Of a DNA stretch of 64,000 bases, positions 26,231 through 34,393 are shown piece after piece. The stretch spans positions 4,391,501 through 4,455,500 of the forward strand of contig NZ_CP017476.1 in the NCBI RefSeq assembly GCF_001761385.1. The letters run 5' to 3'. Made by a program: the position numbers and the translations under genes. The notes beneath the pieces are model-generated. The model was not told the DNA's origin, made no database searches, and was given only the letters and a program-made list of their open reading frames with translations. Numbering within the stretch: position 1 is the stretch's first letter; every line of letters begins with the position of its first letter. The DNA is from Hydrogenophaga crassostreae. GTDB lineage: Bacteria; Pseudomonadota; Gammaproteobacteria; Burkholderiales; Burkholderiaceae_C.

Positions 26231-26278
26231 GTTCTTTTCCTCACTCCGTTGGTATTTCCAGAAATCAATGTGATGCGA

Positions 26279-27085
26279 TCAAAGGCCAAGTGTCTGCGGC
26301 TTTGACGCCATGCCGGTGCGCTCCAGCCATTCAAACATCGAATCCACCGTCACCGTCTCGATGCGGTCAGAAAAGCGCTTGGCGTTGGGATGGTCATCGA
26401 ATGCGACATTGGCCTTGCTCACCCGCGCGCCCAGGCGGCTCAACGCACTTATGTGCAACACCGTGGGTTGGTAGCCCTTGAACCGGAGCCAGGCCTGCGC
26501 CTGCGAACGGCTGGCGATGCCGGGCTCACTGGCCATGGCCAAGGTTTCCAGCGCCCACTGGTTGGACTGCTGGTAACGCGTGCTCCAGGGGTAGCTCACC
26601 AAGTTATAGGCCCGCGTGTTCAGGCGCGCGCTGCGCTCCGGGCTGGTCAACAGTGTGTACAAAGGCGCTTGCAGCACAGGCACCGCGACAGCCCAGGCGG
26701 CCTGGTAACGCCAGGGGTTGTCCATGAAAAACTCGCCAAGCCCCTGCCGGTACAAGGCCGCCGAATCGGTGTCGCAGGCATTGAGCTTGTGCAACACCCG
26801 CCAAGGGCCCTCGGGGGTTTTGTAAGCCCAACCGAGGTGCGAATACCGCAAGCCATATTTGCTCAAATCCTGCCCGACCCGCGCCAACACCACCACGCGA
26901 GCGCCACTGCGCTCGAACTCCGCATCAAGTGCGGCTGAGGTGCGCTGCGCCAAGGTCATGGCGCTGGTGATCGAGCGCGCGGTGAGTGGCTTGTTTTCGC
27001 AGGTTTGGCCAGCCCGAGCAGTCGGGGCAGAAAGCAACAAGACAGCCGCCGCAACAGACGACAGAAAAGAACCAAAGGATTTCAT
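26279..27085 (-). CDS. exported DUF2145 family protein
   Basis: A 268-residue protein with a signal peptide (MKSFGSFLSSVAAAVLLLSA, cleaved after ARA). The mature part has the DUF2145 features TARSITSAMTLAQRTSAALD, RYSHLGWAYK and ACDTDSAALYRQGLGEFF. It is periplasmic and of unknown function. AGGAGC lies before the ATG at 27085. A longer frame to 27172 reads through a repeat and is not used. It is likely in a run with the neighbours 27224-27700 and 25100-26230. Confidence 0.85.
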   Translation of the reverse strand: MKSFGSFLSSVAAAVLLLSAPTARAGQTCENKPLTARSITSAMTLAQRTSAALDAEFERSGARVVVLARVGQDLSKYGLRYSHLGWAYKTPEGPWRVLHKLNACDTDSAALYRQGLGEFFMDNPWRYQAAWAVAVPVLQAPLYTLLTSPERSARLNTRAYNLVSYPWSTRYQQSNQWALETLAMASEPGIASRSQAQAWLRFKGYQPTVLHISALSRLGARVSKANVAFDDHPNAKRFSDRIETVTVDSMFEWLERTGMASKPQTLGL

Positions 27086-27146
27086 GAAAAGCTCCTGAGT
27101 GCGAAGCGCCAATACACAACGCATGAGAAAACGCCAACCCGGAATG

Positions 27147-27205
27147 CCGTGGAACCGGCTCCGCCGGACCACAGGCTTTGCCCCCTTGAGGAGGTGACGC
27201 GCGAT
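27147..27205. repeat. dispersed palindromic repeat
   Basis: GTGGAACCGGCTCCGCCGGA, with CCGGC-TCC-GCCGG at 27155-27167 as a short hairpin, then ACCACAGGCTTTGCCCCCTT. It is the same family as the arms at 5145 and 5236 and the copies at 469 and 59627. It lies between two minus-strand genes. Confidence 0.65.
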
Positions 27206-27223
27206 GCACGGCGCAGGGGTGGG

Positions 27224-27700
27224 TCAATTCGTTAATTTTTCGTTGTGCAACAAGGCCCGGCCCAGCTCATTCGGAATAAACGCCAACACCTCGCCCGCCG
27301 TCGAAAGCAACAAACCGGAGCCGATCGCGCTGACCGCCACCACCGTCCCAACGCCCATCACCACGCCCGAGGCCACATGTCCGGCGACCCGCACACTGGC
27401 TCGAGCACCATCCGACGCCCGCTCTAGTAAATAGAGGGTGCCACTGGCGGTCACCTCCACCGCCTTCACCACCAGCGAAGCGCCCACCACCGAAAACGCC
27501 ACCGGCACCACGCTCACCGCAGCGCCCGCCACGGCCACGCTGCCTGCGGCGGCAGACCCTGTGCCCACCACCGACGCCACGGGCAATGCCGACAGCATCA
27601 GCGAGGCTTCGCTCTGTGCTCGCGCAGGGCCAGCTGCGAGCGACAAGGCCAGAGCGCCAGCCAACCAGACACCTTTGAGGTTGAAGTTCTTCAAGTACAT
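27224..27700 (-). CDS. exported hypothetical protein with glycine/alanine/valine-rich segment
   Basis: A 158-residue protein with a signal peptide (cleaved after ARA at about 28). The rest is very low-complexity Val/Ala/Gly/Ser with two hydrophobic stretches (about 45-85 and 108-132), ending in a polar LGRALLHNEKLTN. AGGAG lies eleven bases before the ATG at 27700. It is probably a periplasmic or membrane-associated protein. No family recognised. It is upstream of the DUF2145 gene in the same orientation. Confidence 0.6.
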   Translation of the reverse strand: MYLKNFNLKGVWLAGALALSLAAGPARAQSEASLMLSALPVASVVGTGSAAAGSVAVAGAAVSVVPVAFSVVGASLVVKAVEVTASGTLYLLERASDGARASVRVAGHVASGVVMGVGTVVAVSAIGSGLLLSTAGEVLAFIPNELGRALLHNEKLTN

Positions 27701-27755
27701 GGTGTGAATCTCCTGTCAAATGTTGGGAAATGTGAAGCTCAGAATCAGCTGGCAA

Positions 27756-28256
27756 TCAAGCCGCGGCATCGGCGTTGGCCGAATTCACCGCAGGGCCCGA
27801 GCGCTCCTGCGCTTCCGACAAATCGGCCTCGTGGCGGTCGCGCAGGGTCTTGGCGAGCGTGAAGGCCGAGGTCACCAGGTACAACCAGCTCACACCAAGG
27901 TAGGCGCGGTAGGTGACATTCACATCCATGCGCAGCAAGCCCCAGCCCGTCAACCCCATGGCCACGGCGAAGCCGCCCCACACCACCAGCCGCCACATTG
28001 GCGTTTCCGCCTCGCCTGATATCTGCGCCTTCTGCGTGTCGCGCACCGCCTTGGACAACACGAACACCGTGGACAAACAAAACACATAACCCATCACCAT
28101 GAACGCCCGGTCCAGCGCCTCGCCCGGCAAATACGCCAGACCGGTGGCACACAGAAAAACGGCGATGCCGAAAGAGACCCACACCTGGAGTTGCCAGGCG
28201 CGGGAATCGCGCATCACGATGAGAGGGAAACGGTTGTTTGCTGTCGACGTAGCCAT
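27756..28256 (-). CDS. YiaA/YiaB-type membrane protein
   Basis: A 166-residue inner-membrane protein with four helices arranged as two pairs (about 22-42, 50-68, 85-105, 113-130), the two-helix YiaAB repeat. AWQLQVWVSFGIAVFLCATGLAYLP and YVFCLSTVFVLSKAVRD are typical. The start MATSTANNRF at 28256 has GAGG upstream. Function of the family is unknown. It is the first of the minus-strand set 27756-25100. Confidence 0.8.
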   Translation of the reverse strand: MATSTANNRFPLIVMRDSRAWQLQVWVSFGIAVFLCATGLAYLPGEALDRAFMVMGYVFCLSTVFVLSKAVRDTQKAQISGEAETPMWRLVVWGGFAVAMGLTGWGLLRMDVNVTYRAYLGVSWLYLVTSAFTLAKTLRDRHEADLSEAQERSGPAVNSANADAAA

Positions 28257-28458
28257 GTAAACCTCAATGGGTTGTTGAACACGGCGCGATGGTGGTGCTG
28301 AGCACAGCAACAAGCATCGGATTTATGAAGCCGCCACACAACGATGGACCCAAAGAATCGAAATTCGATACTTTTTATGCCCATCAGGTGAAGCGGCGAA
28401 TCGTGGACAGGCGTCGGCCTCATGAAAATCGACCACCACCGTGGTGCGGGGCAGGAGG

Positions 28459-29367
28459 TCACCCCGTGAGGATCGGACGCAGGGTTTCGATTTCCTCGAC
28501 GATGAACTCGAAGAACGCACTCACGCGCGGCGTGCGGCGCAGCTCGGGCGTGGTGAGCATGCGCCAGATCCGGGTCAGCCCGGACACCGGCCCGAATACC
28601 CGCACAAGATCGGGTTCTGCGTCCCCCAGGGCCATGGGCAGCGCGCCAACCCCGAGACCCGCCTTCACCGAATAGATCAGCCCCAGCACGCTGCTGCTGC
28701 GCGAAGCCAGATCAGCGTTCGGCGCCACCTCATGCAGCCACAACGACAAGCGGTGTTTCGCCATGGAGGTGTCGAAGCCCACCAACGCATGGCTGGCGAG
28801 ATCGTCGATACGCTCGGGCTGACCATGTTGCGCGATGTAGGCCTTGCTTGCATAAACCGCCCAGACGGAGTCACCGATCTTGCGGCCTACCAGTTCCCCG
28901 TCGTCGGTATCGCCCGAGCGCAGCGCCACATCGGCGTCGCCCTGGCGCAGGTCCACGTATTTGTCGCTCATCACGAACTGCACCCTGAGCGCCGGGTGCC
29001 GCGCATGAAACCGGTCAAGCAACCCTGTCTGGGTGATGCGGTTGACGATGGGTTCGGGGCAGGTCATGCGGATCACACCCGTGGTTTCGCCAGCGAGGGT
29101 CTGGACTTGGCGCTCGAATGACAGGGCTGCGCTCTCGACCGACTCGGCGAACGGCAGCATCTCCTGCCCGAACTCGGTGAGTTGGTAACCCGTGGGCTGG
29201 CGCTGTACCAGCGACTGGCCGATCTTGCGCTCCAGCTCGGTCAGGCGGCGCTGAACCGTGGACTGGTCGACCCCCAGCGCGCGTCCTGCGGCCAGCGTGC
29301 TGCCATGGTGGGCCACAGCGAGGAAGTGCTGGAGATCATCCCAATGAAACCGGGTCGGACTGTGCAT
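28459..29367 (-). CDS. LysR-family transcriptional regulator
   Basis: A 302-residue LysR regulator. The helix-turn-helix is FLAVAHHGSTLAAGRALGVDQSTVQRRLTELERKIG, with effector-binding domain from about 95. GAGGGGG precedes the ATG at 29367. It is divergent from the vanadium haloperoxidase-like gene with a 114-bp gap, so it may control that operon. The ligand is unknown. Confidence 0.85.
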   Translation of the reverse strand: MHSPTRFHWDDLQHFLAVAHHGSTLAAGRALGVDQSTVQRRLTELERKIGQSLVQRQPTGYQLTEFGQEMLPFAESVESAALSFERQVQTLAGETTGVIRMTCPEPIVNRITQTGLLDRFHARHPALRVQFVMSDKYVDLRQGDADVALRSGDTDDGELVGRKIGDSVWAVYASKAYIAQHGQPERIDDLASHALVGFDTSMAKHRLSLWLHEVAPNADLASRSSSVLGLIYSVKAGLGVGALPMALGDAEPDLVRVFGPVSGLTRIWRMLTTPELRRTPRVSAFFEFIVEEIETLRPILTG

Positions 29368-29481
29368 AACTGCGGCCCCCTCTTGCAAAGTTGCGCCTTA
29401 CGAACGCTCACCCGGCACCGTAGGCTGTGGACACATCGACACCTGTTCGATGGCCGTCCACGAACCCCAGGAGCCGACGCC

Positions 29482-30801
29482 ATGACAACGAACCCATTGT
29501 GTGCCTCCCGCAAAGCGCGGCATAGCCCCCGCTGGCCCAAACCGCTAGCCTTCGTGCTTTTCTTTTCCATGTTCGGCATGGTCAACGGCGCTGAGCTCAG
29601 CGTGACCGTCGAGGCCAACCAGCCCAACGTGGTCGCGTACTGGAATCAGATCGCCAACACAACCGTGCTGGCGCCATCGACCACCAACACCACCGCTGAA
29701 GAACAGCGCCCGTCTTACCAGGTCGATCTGGCCAGCGTGCATGTGGCGATTTACGACGCGGTCATCGCCATCGATGGCCGCTACAAGGCGTTTGCCGTCC
29801 AGCCCAAGGTGTCACCCACTGGTGCTTCGATGGACGCCGCAGCCAGCGCGGCGGCCTATGGTGTGCTGCACGCGCTGTTCCCGAATCGCAGCGCCCACTA
29901 CCAGGCTGCATACGACAGCCGCATCGCCGCGATCCCCGATGGCGACGCCAAAACCAGAGGCCTCGCGCTGGGCAGAGAAGTCGCTTCGGGCGTGGTCAAG
30001 CTGCGCGCCAACGATGGCCGCAGCGTGGCGCTGGCGCCCTACATTTCAGGCACCGATGCGGGCCAATTCCGCAGCGCTGGCCCCAACCCCTTCAACCGCT
30101 ACGTGACTTCCATCAAGCCCTTCTCGCTCACTCGGCTTGACCAGTTCCGTCCACCGCCGCCACCGGCATTGAACAGTGCTGCCTACGCCGCAGCAGTCGA
30201 AGAAACCCGGTTGCTCGGCGGTACCATCAGCGCGGCGCGCACGCCCGAGCAGCTGGAAACTGCGCGATTCCACTCAGACCCACCCGGCCCTTTCGTCACA
30301 CGCAACCTGGGCCGCTTTGCGGCGAGCACGGGGGATGTAGCCGAGGCCGCCCGGCTGATGGCCTTCATTTATGTCGTGCATGCCGATGCCATAGGCGCCT
30401 GCTTCGAGGCCAAGTACCACTACGCTGCCTGGCGGCCCATGAGCGCGATCACCATGGCCGATACCGACGGCAACGACGCCACGCAGATCGATGCCGGATG
30501 GACCCCGGTGTTGCCCACGCCCAACCACCCAGAATACCCGGCCGCCCACGCCTGCACCTCAGGCGGCCTGGGCGAAACCCTGCTGCGCTACCACGGCACC
30601 CACAACGTGGCCTACACCTGGGACAGCAGGACCACCGGAACGACACGCAGCTACGCCACCACCGACGCACTCGACGCCGAAAGCCAGATTGCCCGCATCG
30701 CCGGCGGCATGCACTTCAGGTTCTCAACCGACGCCGGCGTGACCCTTGGCAAACAGGTTGCCCAGTGGGTCGCCGATCACCACTTTGCACGCCGGGAGTA
30801 A
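29482..30801 (+). CDS. exported vanadium-dependent haloperoxidase-like (PAP2-fold) phosphatase family protein
   Basis: A 439-residue protein with a signal peptide (about 1-37, cleaved at VNG/AEL). The vanadate/phosphate-binding motifs appear in order: K-x6-RP-like in AKYHYAAWRPMSAI, the PSGH-like PEYPAAHACTSGG (His), and a final GGMHFRFSTDAG. Ancestral members act on phosphate esters; haloperoxidases use vanadate with the same residues. AGGAG lies eight bases before the ATG at 29482. It is followed by a methyltransferase gene after 5 bp. Whether it is a haloperoxidase is not decidable from the sequence. Confidence 0.8.
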   Translation: MTTNPLCASRKARHSPRWPKPLAFVLFFSMFGMVNGAELSVTVEANQPNVVAYWNQIANTTVLAPSTTNTTAEEQRPSYQVDLASVHVAIYDAVIAIDGRYKAFAVQPKVSPTGASMDAAASAAAYGVLHALFPNRSAHYQAAYDSRIAAIPDGDAKTRGLALGREVASGVVKLRANDGRSVALAPYISGTDAGQFRSAGPNPFNRYVTSIKPFSLTRLDQFRPPPPPALNSAAYAAAVEETRLLGGTISAARTPEQLETARFHSDPPGPFVTRNLGRFAASTGDVAEAARLMAFIYVVHADAIGACFEAKYHYAAWRPMSAITMADTDGNDATQIDAGWTPVLPTPNHPEYPAAHACTSGGLGETLLRYHGTHNVAYTWDSRTTGTTRSYATTDALDAESQIARIAGGMHFRFSTDAGVTLGKQVAQWVADHHFARRE

Positions 30802-30806
30802 CCGCC

Positions 30807-31649
30807 ATGACCAACACCACCCAAAACGCGACCCGCGCCCAGTGGGACCGCGCCGCCCCCGGCTGGAACGCACACGGCTCGCTGATCGGCGCCTGGCTCG
30901 CCAGGGCCACCGAGGGCATGCTCGGCATGGCCGCCATCGACCCTGGCTCACGGGTGCTCGATGTTGCCGCCGGCGCTGGCGAACAAACGCTGTTGATCGC
31001 GCGCCGCGTAGGCCCCACCGGCAGCGTGCTCGCCACCGACCTGTCGCCCGCGATCCTCGCGCTGGCCGAAGACAACGCGCGAAGCGCTGGCTTGTCGAAT
31101 GTGCAGTTTCAGATCGCCGACGGTGAAGACCTGCAGGTTGGGCCCGCCAGCTTCGACGCCGTGGTCTGCCGGCTCGGGCTGATGCTGTTTGGCGACCCGA
31201 TGTGCGCCCTGGGCGAGATGCACCGGGCACTCAAGCCCGGCGGACACATCTGCACCCTGGTGTTCTCCCAACCCGGGCGCAACCCCTGCATCACCACCCT
31301 CATGTCAACGGCCCTGCAGCACGCCGGCTTGCCCGCCCCCAGCCCTTTCACACCGGGTGGCCTGCTCAGCCTCGGCCGACCCGGCTTGACCGATGAACTG
31401 TTTGCTGCGGCAGGCTTCAGCCACGTGGCCACGACCCGACTCGACGCCCCTTTTCGCATGCCGTCTGCCAAGGCCTATCTCGATTTTGTTCGCACCTCGG
31501 CGAGCCCGATCCAGCACATCTTGGGTCGCCTCGACGAACCAAACCGGGAGCGGGCCTGGGCCGACATGGAAGAAAAGTTGTCCATCTACACCACGCCCTG
31601 GGGCTGGGAAGGGCCCAACGAACTGCTGCTGACGGCAGGGCGGCGGTGA
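30807..31649 (+). CDS. SAM-dependent methyltransferase (UbiE-like)
   Basis: A 280-residue class I methyltransferase. Motif I is VLDVAAGAGEQTLLIARRVG (about 50-69), then the acidic residue in ATDLSPAILALAEDNA and motif III-like DAVVCRLGLMLFGDP and EMHRALKPGGHICTLVFS. The start lies 5 bp after the haloperoxidase-like gene, with GGGAG at the junction, so the two are an operon. The substrate is likely a small hydroxylated compound or lipid; unknown. Confidence 0.82.
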   Translation: MTNTTQNATRAQWDRAAPGWNAHGSLIGAWLARATEGMLGMAAIDPGSRVLDVAAGAGEQTLLIARRVGPTGSVLATDLSPAILALAEDNARSAGLSNVQFQIADGEDLQVGPASFDAVVCRLGLMLFGDPMCALGEMHRALKPGGHICTLVFSQPGRNPCITTLMSTALQHAGLPAPSPFTPGGLLSLGRPGLTDELFAAAGFSHVATTRLDAPFRMPSAKAYLDFVRTSASPIQHILGRLDEPNRERAWADMEEKLSIYTTPWGWEGPNELLLTAGRR

Positions 31650-31707
31650 ACGTTGCCGCCAGAGTGGTCAGATCGATCCCCGACAGTCCATCGTTCGAGG
31701 AACCGCC

Positions 31708-32589
31708 ATGAAACATACCCAACGACTAACGACCCGGTGGCTGGACCGTGCCCATGTGTGCGCCGCATTGGGCACACCCTGTTTCGCGGTGGAGCCACCA
31801 GAGCGCCAATCAGAAAACCCGAGGGTCGTTGGCATCGGTGGCAACCAACCGCTGGCCCGTGCTGACCGAGGTTCGCTTGCGCTGCGCGCGTTCAGTTTCA
31901 TCCTCCTGTGTGCGCTGGGGCTGGTGATTGCAATTCGCGGAGGCGCTTTCGACCTGGGAGGCGTACAAGCCTTGTTGGCATCCATGTCGGCAGAGGTTGA
32001 AGCGCGCACCTTGATCATGCTGGCCCTGGTTTATGCGGTCGCACTGGCGTTGCCCTTTGTTCCCGGCATGGAGCTGGGGTTGTTGCTCATGGTGGCGTTT
32101 GGTCCACGCGGCGTCCTGCTCGTTTATGCGGCCAGCCTGCTCGGCCTGAGCCTGCCGTATGCGGTCGGTCGCTTGCTGCATGGCCGCCGGCCGCCGCAGC
32201 CATCGCAAGGCCTTGACGCCCAGGCCGCACCCGGCCAAGACGCGACCAGCGAACTGCAATCGCTGGTTTCGAGCCATCGACTGACGTGCTGCTTGCCCAT
32301 TCGCCTGATCGGTTGGTTGACCGCGCACCGGTATCTGGCATTGGCCATCGGCCTCAACCTGCCGGGCAACATGGTCTTCGGCGGCGGCGGCGGCATCGCC
32401 CTGCTCTGCGGCGCGAGCGGCCAATACCGCTATCGGCGCTTCCTCATCACCGTTGCCATCGCCGTATCGCCAATGCCGATCCTGATGCAACTGGGGTTCC
32501 TCGGACTTGAATTCAACCAACTTGCACCCCAGTTGATTGGCGAAAGGTTGGGGTGTTTGAACACAGCGAAGGGCAACAAGTGGGCGTGA
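31708..32589 (+). CDS. VTT/TVP38 (SNARE-associated/DedA-like) membrane protein
   Basis: A 293-residue inner-membrane protein with a variable N-terminus (about 1-55), then several helices. LPFVPGMELGLLLMVAFGPRGV and SLPYAVGRLL match the conserved VTT-domain motifs (P-x-E-x2-G). These proteins are linked to lipid scrambling and transport. GAGGAACCGCC precedes the ATG. It lies 58 bp after the methyltransferase gene and may be part of that transcript. Confidence 0.75.
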   Translation: MKHTQRLTTRWLDRAHVCAALGTPCFAVEPPERQSENPRVVGIGGNQPLARADRGSLALRAFSFILLCALGLVIAIRGGAFDLGGVQALLASMSAEVEARTLIMLALVYAVALALPFVPGMELGLLLMVAFGPRGVLLVYAASLLGLSLPYAVGRLLHGRRPPQPSQGLDAQAAPGQDATSELQSLVSSHRLTCCLPIRLIGWLTAHRYLALAIGLNLPGNMVFGGGGGIALLCGASGQYRYRRFLITVAIAVSPMPILMQLGFLGLEFNQLAPQLIGERLGCLNTAKGNKWA

Positions 32590-32642
32590 AGCGCTGCCGA
32601 CCATCGCAAGCAAACAAGCCAGCCTGTCACCCAACTCTGGTT

Positions 32643-32665
32643 GGGACCGCATATAAACTGGTCCC
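32643..32665. promoter_or_regulatory. inverted repeat around a TATAAA box
   Basis: GGGACC (32643-32648) and GGTCCC (32660-32665) flank an 11-base spacer GCATATAAACT that contains a -10-like TATAAA. This arrangement, 16-38 bp before the small downstream gene, could be a repressor site over a promoter. Confidence 0.35.
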
Positions 32666-32680
32666 CCATGGTGCGTTCGC

Positions 32681-32935
32681 ATGGACGCCAGACCCAAGAC
32701 CCACCCCAATCACACGATGAAAATCATTGACGAGATGCTGAACCTGGCATTGCTCTCCGCCGATCAACACCAGCAAATCAGCGCCTGGATGGCCCATGCA
32801 GATACACCCGAAGACATCCTGAAGATGCCCGCACCGCTGTGGCGCGCGGTCGAGCGTGCCAGCGAAATCATGGGCATTGACGATGATCTGATGCGCCCGC
32901 CCTCTTTGGACGCCGACGATATGGTCTGCCTCTAG
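32681..32935 (+). CDS. hypothetical 84-residue protein
   Basis: A small acidic cytoplasmic protein (LNLALLSADQHQQISAWMAH, later ERASEIMGIDDDLMRPP). It has helix-rich composition and no membrane segment. The ATG at 32681 gives 84 residues; a second ATG at 32717 (MKIIDEMLNLA, 72 residues) is equally plausible and starts where the sequence becomes more protein-like. No family recognised. It lies between a VTT protein gene and the convergent sigma factor gene. Confidence 0.5.
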   Translation: MDARPKTHPNHTMKIIDEMLNLALLSADQHQQISAWMAHADTPEDILKMPAPLWRAVERASEIMGIDDDLMRPPSLDADDMVCL

Positions 32936-33067
32936 CCGTTGCTTTCTCAGCTTGCGGCATCCCCAACTGTCGGATCCTGGACCGAAGCGACGGTGGCTCA
33001 CTGGGCGCAGCGAACGCTCAACGCCTGAACTCTATGGCTGCCGAAAACAGCTCGAAAAGACAAATGG

Positions 33068-33667
33068 TCAGGTACAACCGGCCCTGCACGGCGGATTGGA
33101 TGAGCGACGGTGATAGTCCGTGACAAGGCCACTGGCCACCTTAACCTCACAGCAGTCGAGCAGCGTTGCTTTGAGCATGACCCTCGCTCGACTGGCTCGG
33201 CTCTTGATCGCGGACAAAGACAGTCCTTTCTCGTCAGCCAGGGTTTGCATGGTTTTCCCGTCAAAGTCGGTGGCCAGCAAAGTATCGCGATAAATGGCGG
33301 GGAGCTGCCGGGCAAGCGGCCTGAGACACAGGGCGAGCTCCTGATGCAAAAGCTCATCACGGTCCTGATGCCCGTCTGGCAGGTTCTCGTCCAACGCCAC
33401 GGTATGAGGCTGTGCCGAGCGATAGTGGTCAACCACGGTAGTGCGGGCTGCGGCATAGAGCCATCCCGTGAGGTTCTTTGGCGCCCGGTTGGCGGAAATC
33501 GCGACCGATGCCTTAACGAAAACATCTTGAATCAGGTCTTCAATCAGGTTTGGATCGCTCACGCGCCTGCGCAAGTAATTGCGCAGGCTGGTTCGCAGTG
33601 CGGCGTAGGACGCGCCAAGGTCCACTGAAACACTTGGCGCGTCCCGCGGGGTTTCCTCTTCAGCCAC
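33068..33667 (-). CDS. ECF-type RNA polymerase sigma factor
   Basis: A 199-residue sigma-70 family protein of the ECF group. Region 2 is FVKASVAISANRAPKNLTGWLYAAARTTVVDHYR and region 4 is LPAIYRDTLLATDFDGKTMQTLADEKGLSLSAIKSRASRARVML; region 3 is absent. The GTG at 33667 was chosen because AGGGAG lies 6 bases upstream. It overlaps the end of the arsI-like gene by 8 bp, so translation is coupled. It resembles SigZ. No anti-sigma factor gene follows. The C-terminus (CCEVKVASGL...PPCRAGCT) has Cys residues that could bind metal or metalloid; inference. Confidence 0.85.
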   Translation of the reverse strand: MAEEETPRDAPSVSVDLGASYAALRTSLRNYLRRRVSDPNLIEDLIQDVFVKASVAISANRAPKNLTGWLYAAARTTVVDHYRSAQPHTVALDENLPDGHQDRDELLHQELALCLRPLARQLPAIYRDTLLATDFDGKTMQTLADEKGLSLSAIKSRASRARVMLKATLLDCCEVKVASGLVTDYHRRSSNPPCRAGCT

Positions 33668-34166
33668 AACAAGCTCCCTGAGTAGCGGAGGAATCGGCCG
33701 GAATGCAGCAAGCCGCCTTGGCAGGTGGCGCATCCCGATCCGACCCGCGGACGGGAATGCAGCATGCGCCCGCTTGATTTTCCGTATCGATGCCAAACCC
33801 GACGGCATCAGACATGGTGTGAAAATGCTCCCACGCAAGCCCTTGCGGATCGATCGTCCAGTGCTTTTCGCTATCGGAATAGCAACAAGCGGACACTCCC
33901 TGTTCCAACACCGCTCCCGACGATGCAGCGGCAGCCAACCTCTTCAATTCAGCAAGTTCTTCCGCTGAATCCACCTGAAAGCCGAAGTGGTTCACGCCGA
34001 CCGCGTGGCCTCTCGCTGAAATCGCGAAATTGATTCGAGGATCTTCAAGCATCCACTTCGCGTAGTCATCTCGCATTTTTGTAGGTGGGTGGCCGAAAAG
34101 CTTGCTGTAGAAGTCGATGCTGGTTTCAAGGTTCTCTACTGCAACGTGGGCGTGAAAGCGCTTCAT
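33660..34166 (-). CDS. arsI: ArsI-like C-As lyase (VOC-fold organoarsenical demethylase)
   Basis: A 168-residue VOC dioxygenase-fold protein starting MKRFHAHVAVENLETSIDFY. Iron ligands His5, His60 and Glu113 (WEHF) and the vicinal thiols Cys94-Cys95 that bind trivalent organoarsenicals match ArsI. It would cleave the C-As bond of methylarsenite and aromatic arsenicals. The tail carries three more Cys-Cys pairs (135-136, 153-154, 166-167). The start at 34166 has AGGAG eight bases upstream. CadI (cadmium-induced) is a close alternative name. It heads a two-gene unit with an ECF sigma factor. Confidence 0.82.
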   Translation of the reverse strand: MKRFHAHVAVENLETSIDFYSKLFGHPPTKMRDDYAKWMLEDPRINFAISARGHAVGVNHFGFQVDSAEELAELKRLAAAASSGAVLEQGVSACCYSDSEKHWTIDPQGLAWEHFHTMSDAVGFGIDTENQAGACCIPVRGSDRDAPPAKAACCIPADSSATQGACCG

Positions 34167-34206
34167 GTATGGCTCCTGTCTGGTCGCATCAAGATGGATG
34201 CTCCTG

Positions 34207-34236
34207 TATAGACGCAGACGCGCCCAAAAGGTCGCA
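34207..34236 (-). promoter_or_regulatory. candidate ECF-type promoter of the arsI-sigma operon
   Basis: On the minus strand TGCGACC (34236-34230) is followed after 15 bp by CGTCTATA (34214-34207), about 40 bp before the arsI start codon. A -10 of CGTC type is typical of ECF promoters, so the sigma factor may drive its own operon. Visual match only. Confidence 0.35.
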
Positions 34237-34280
34237 AGCGATGCAGCGCACAACGATTGGCCCGCGAATCCGCAGAGCTA

Positions 34281-34296
34281 ACGGCCAGATGGCCGT
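34281..34296. promoter_or_regulatory. perfect 16-bp palindrome upstream of the arsI operon
   Basis: ACGGCCAGATGGCCGT is a 7-bp perfect inverted repeat around GA. It lies 115 bp before the arsI ATG, about 45 bp upstream of the candidate -35. The two-base spacer makes a hairpin unlikely, so a dimeric protein binding site is more plausible. Confidence 0.35.
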
Positions 34297-34393
34297 TCTG
34301 CGCCGAGCCTCAGCCGGTTTTTTCCCCGATCATGTGTGACCCGCGAACGTGACCGGCAGGCAAGCAAGCCACGCCCTGCGTGAACGCCCCGTT

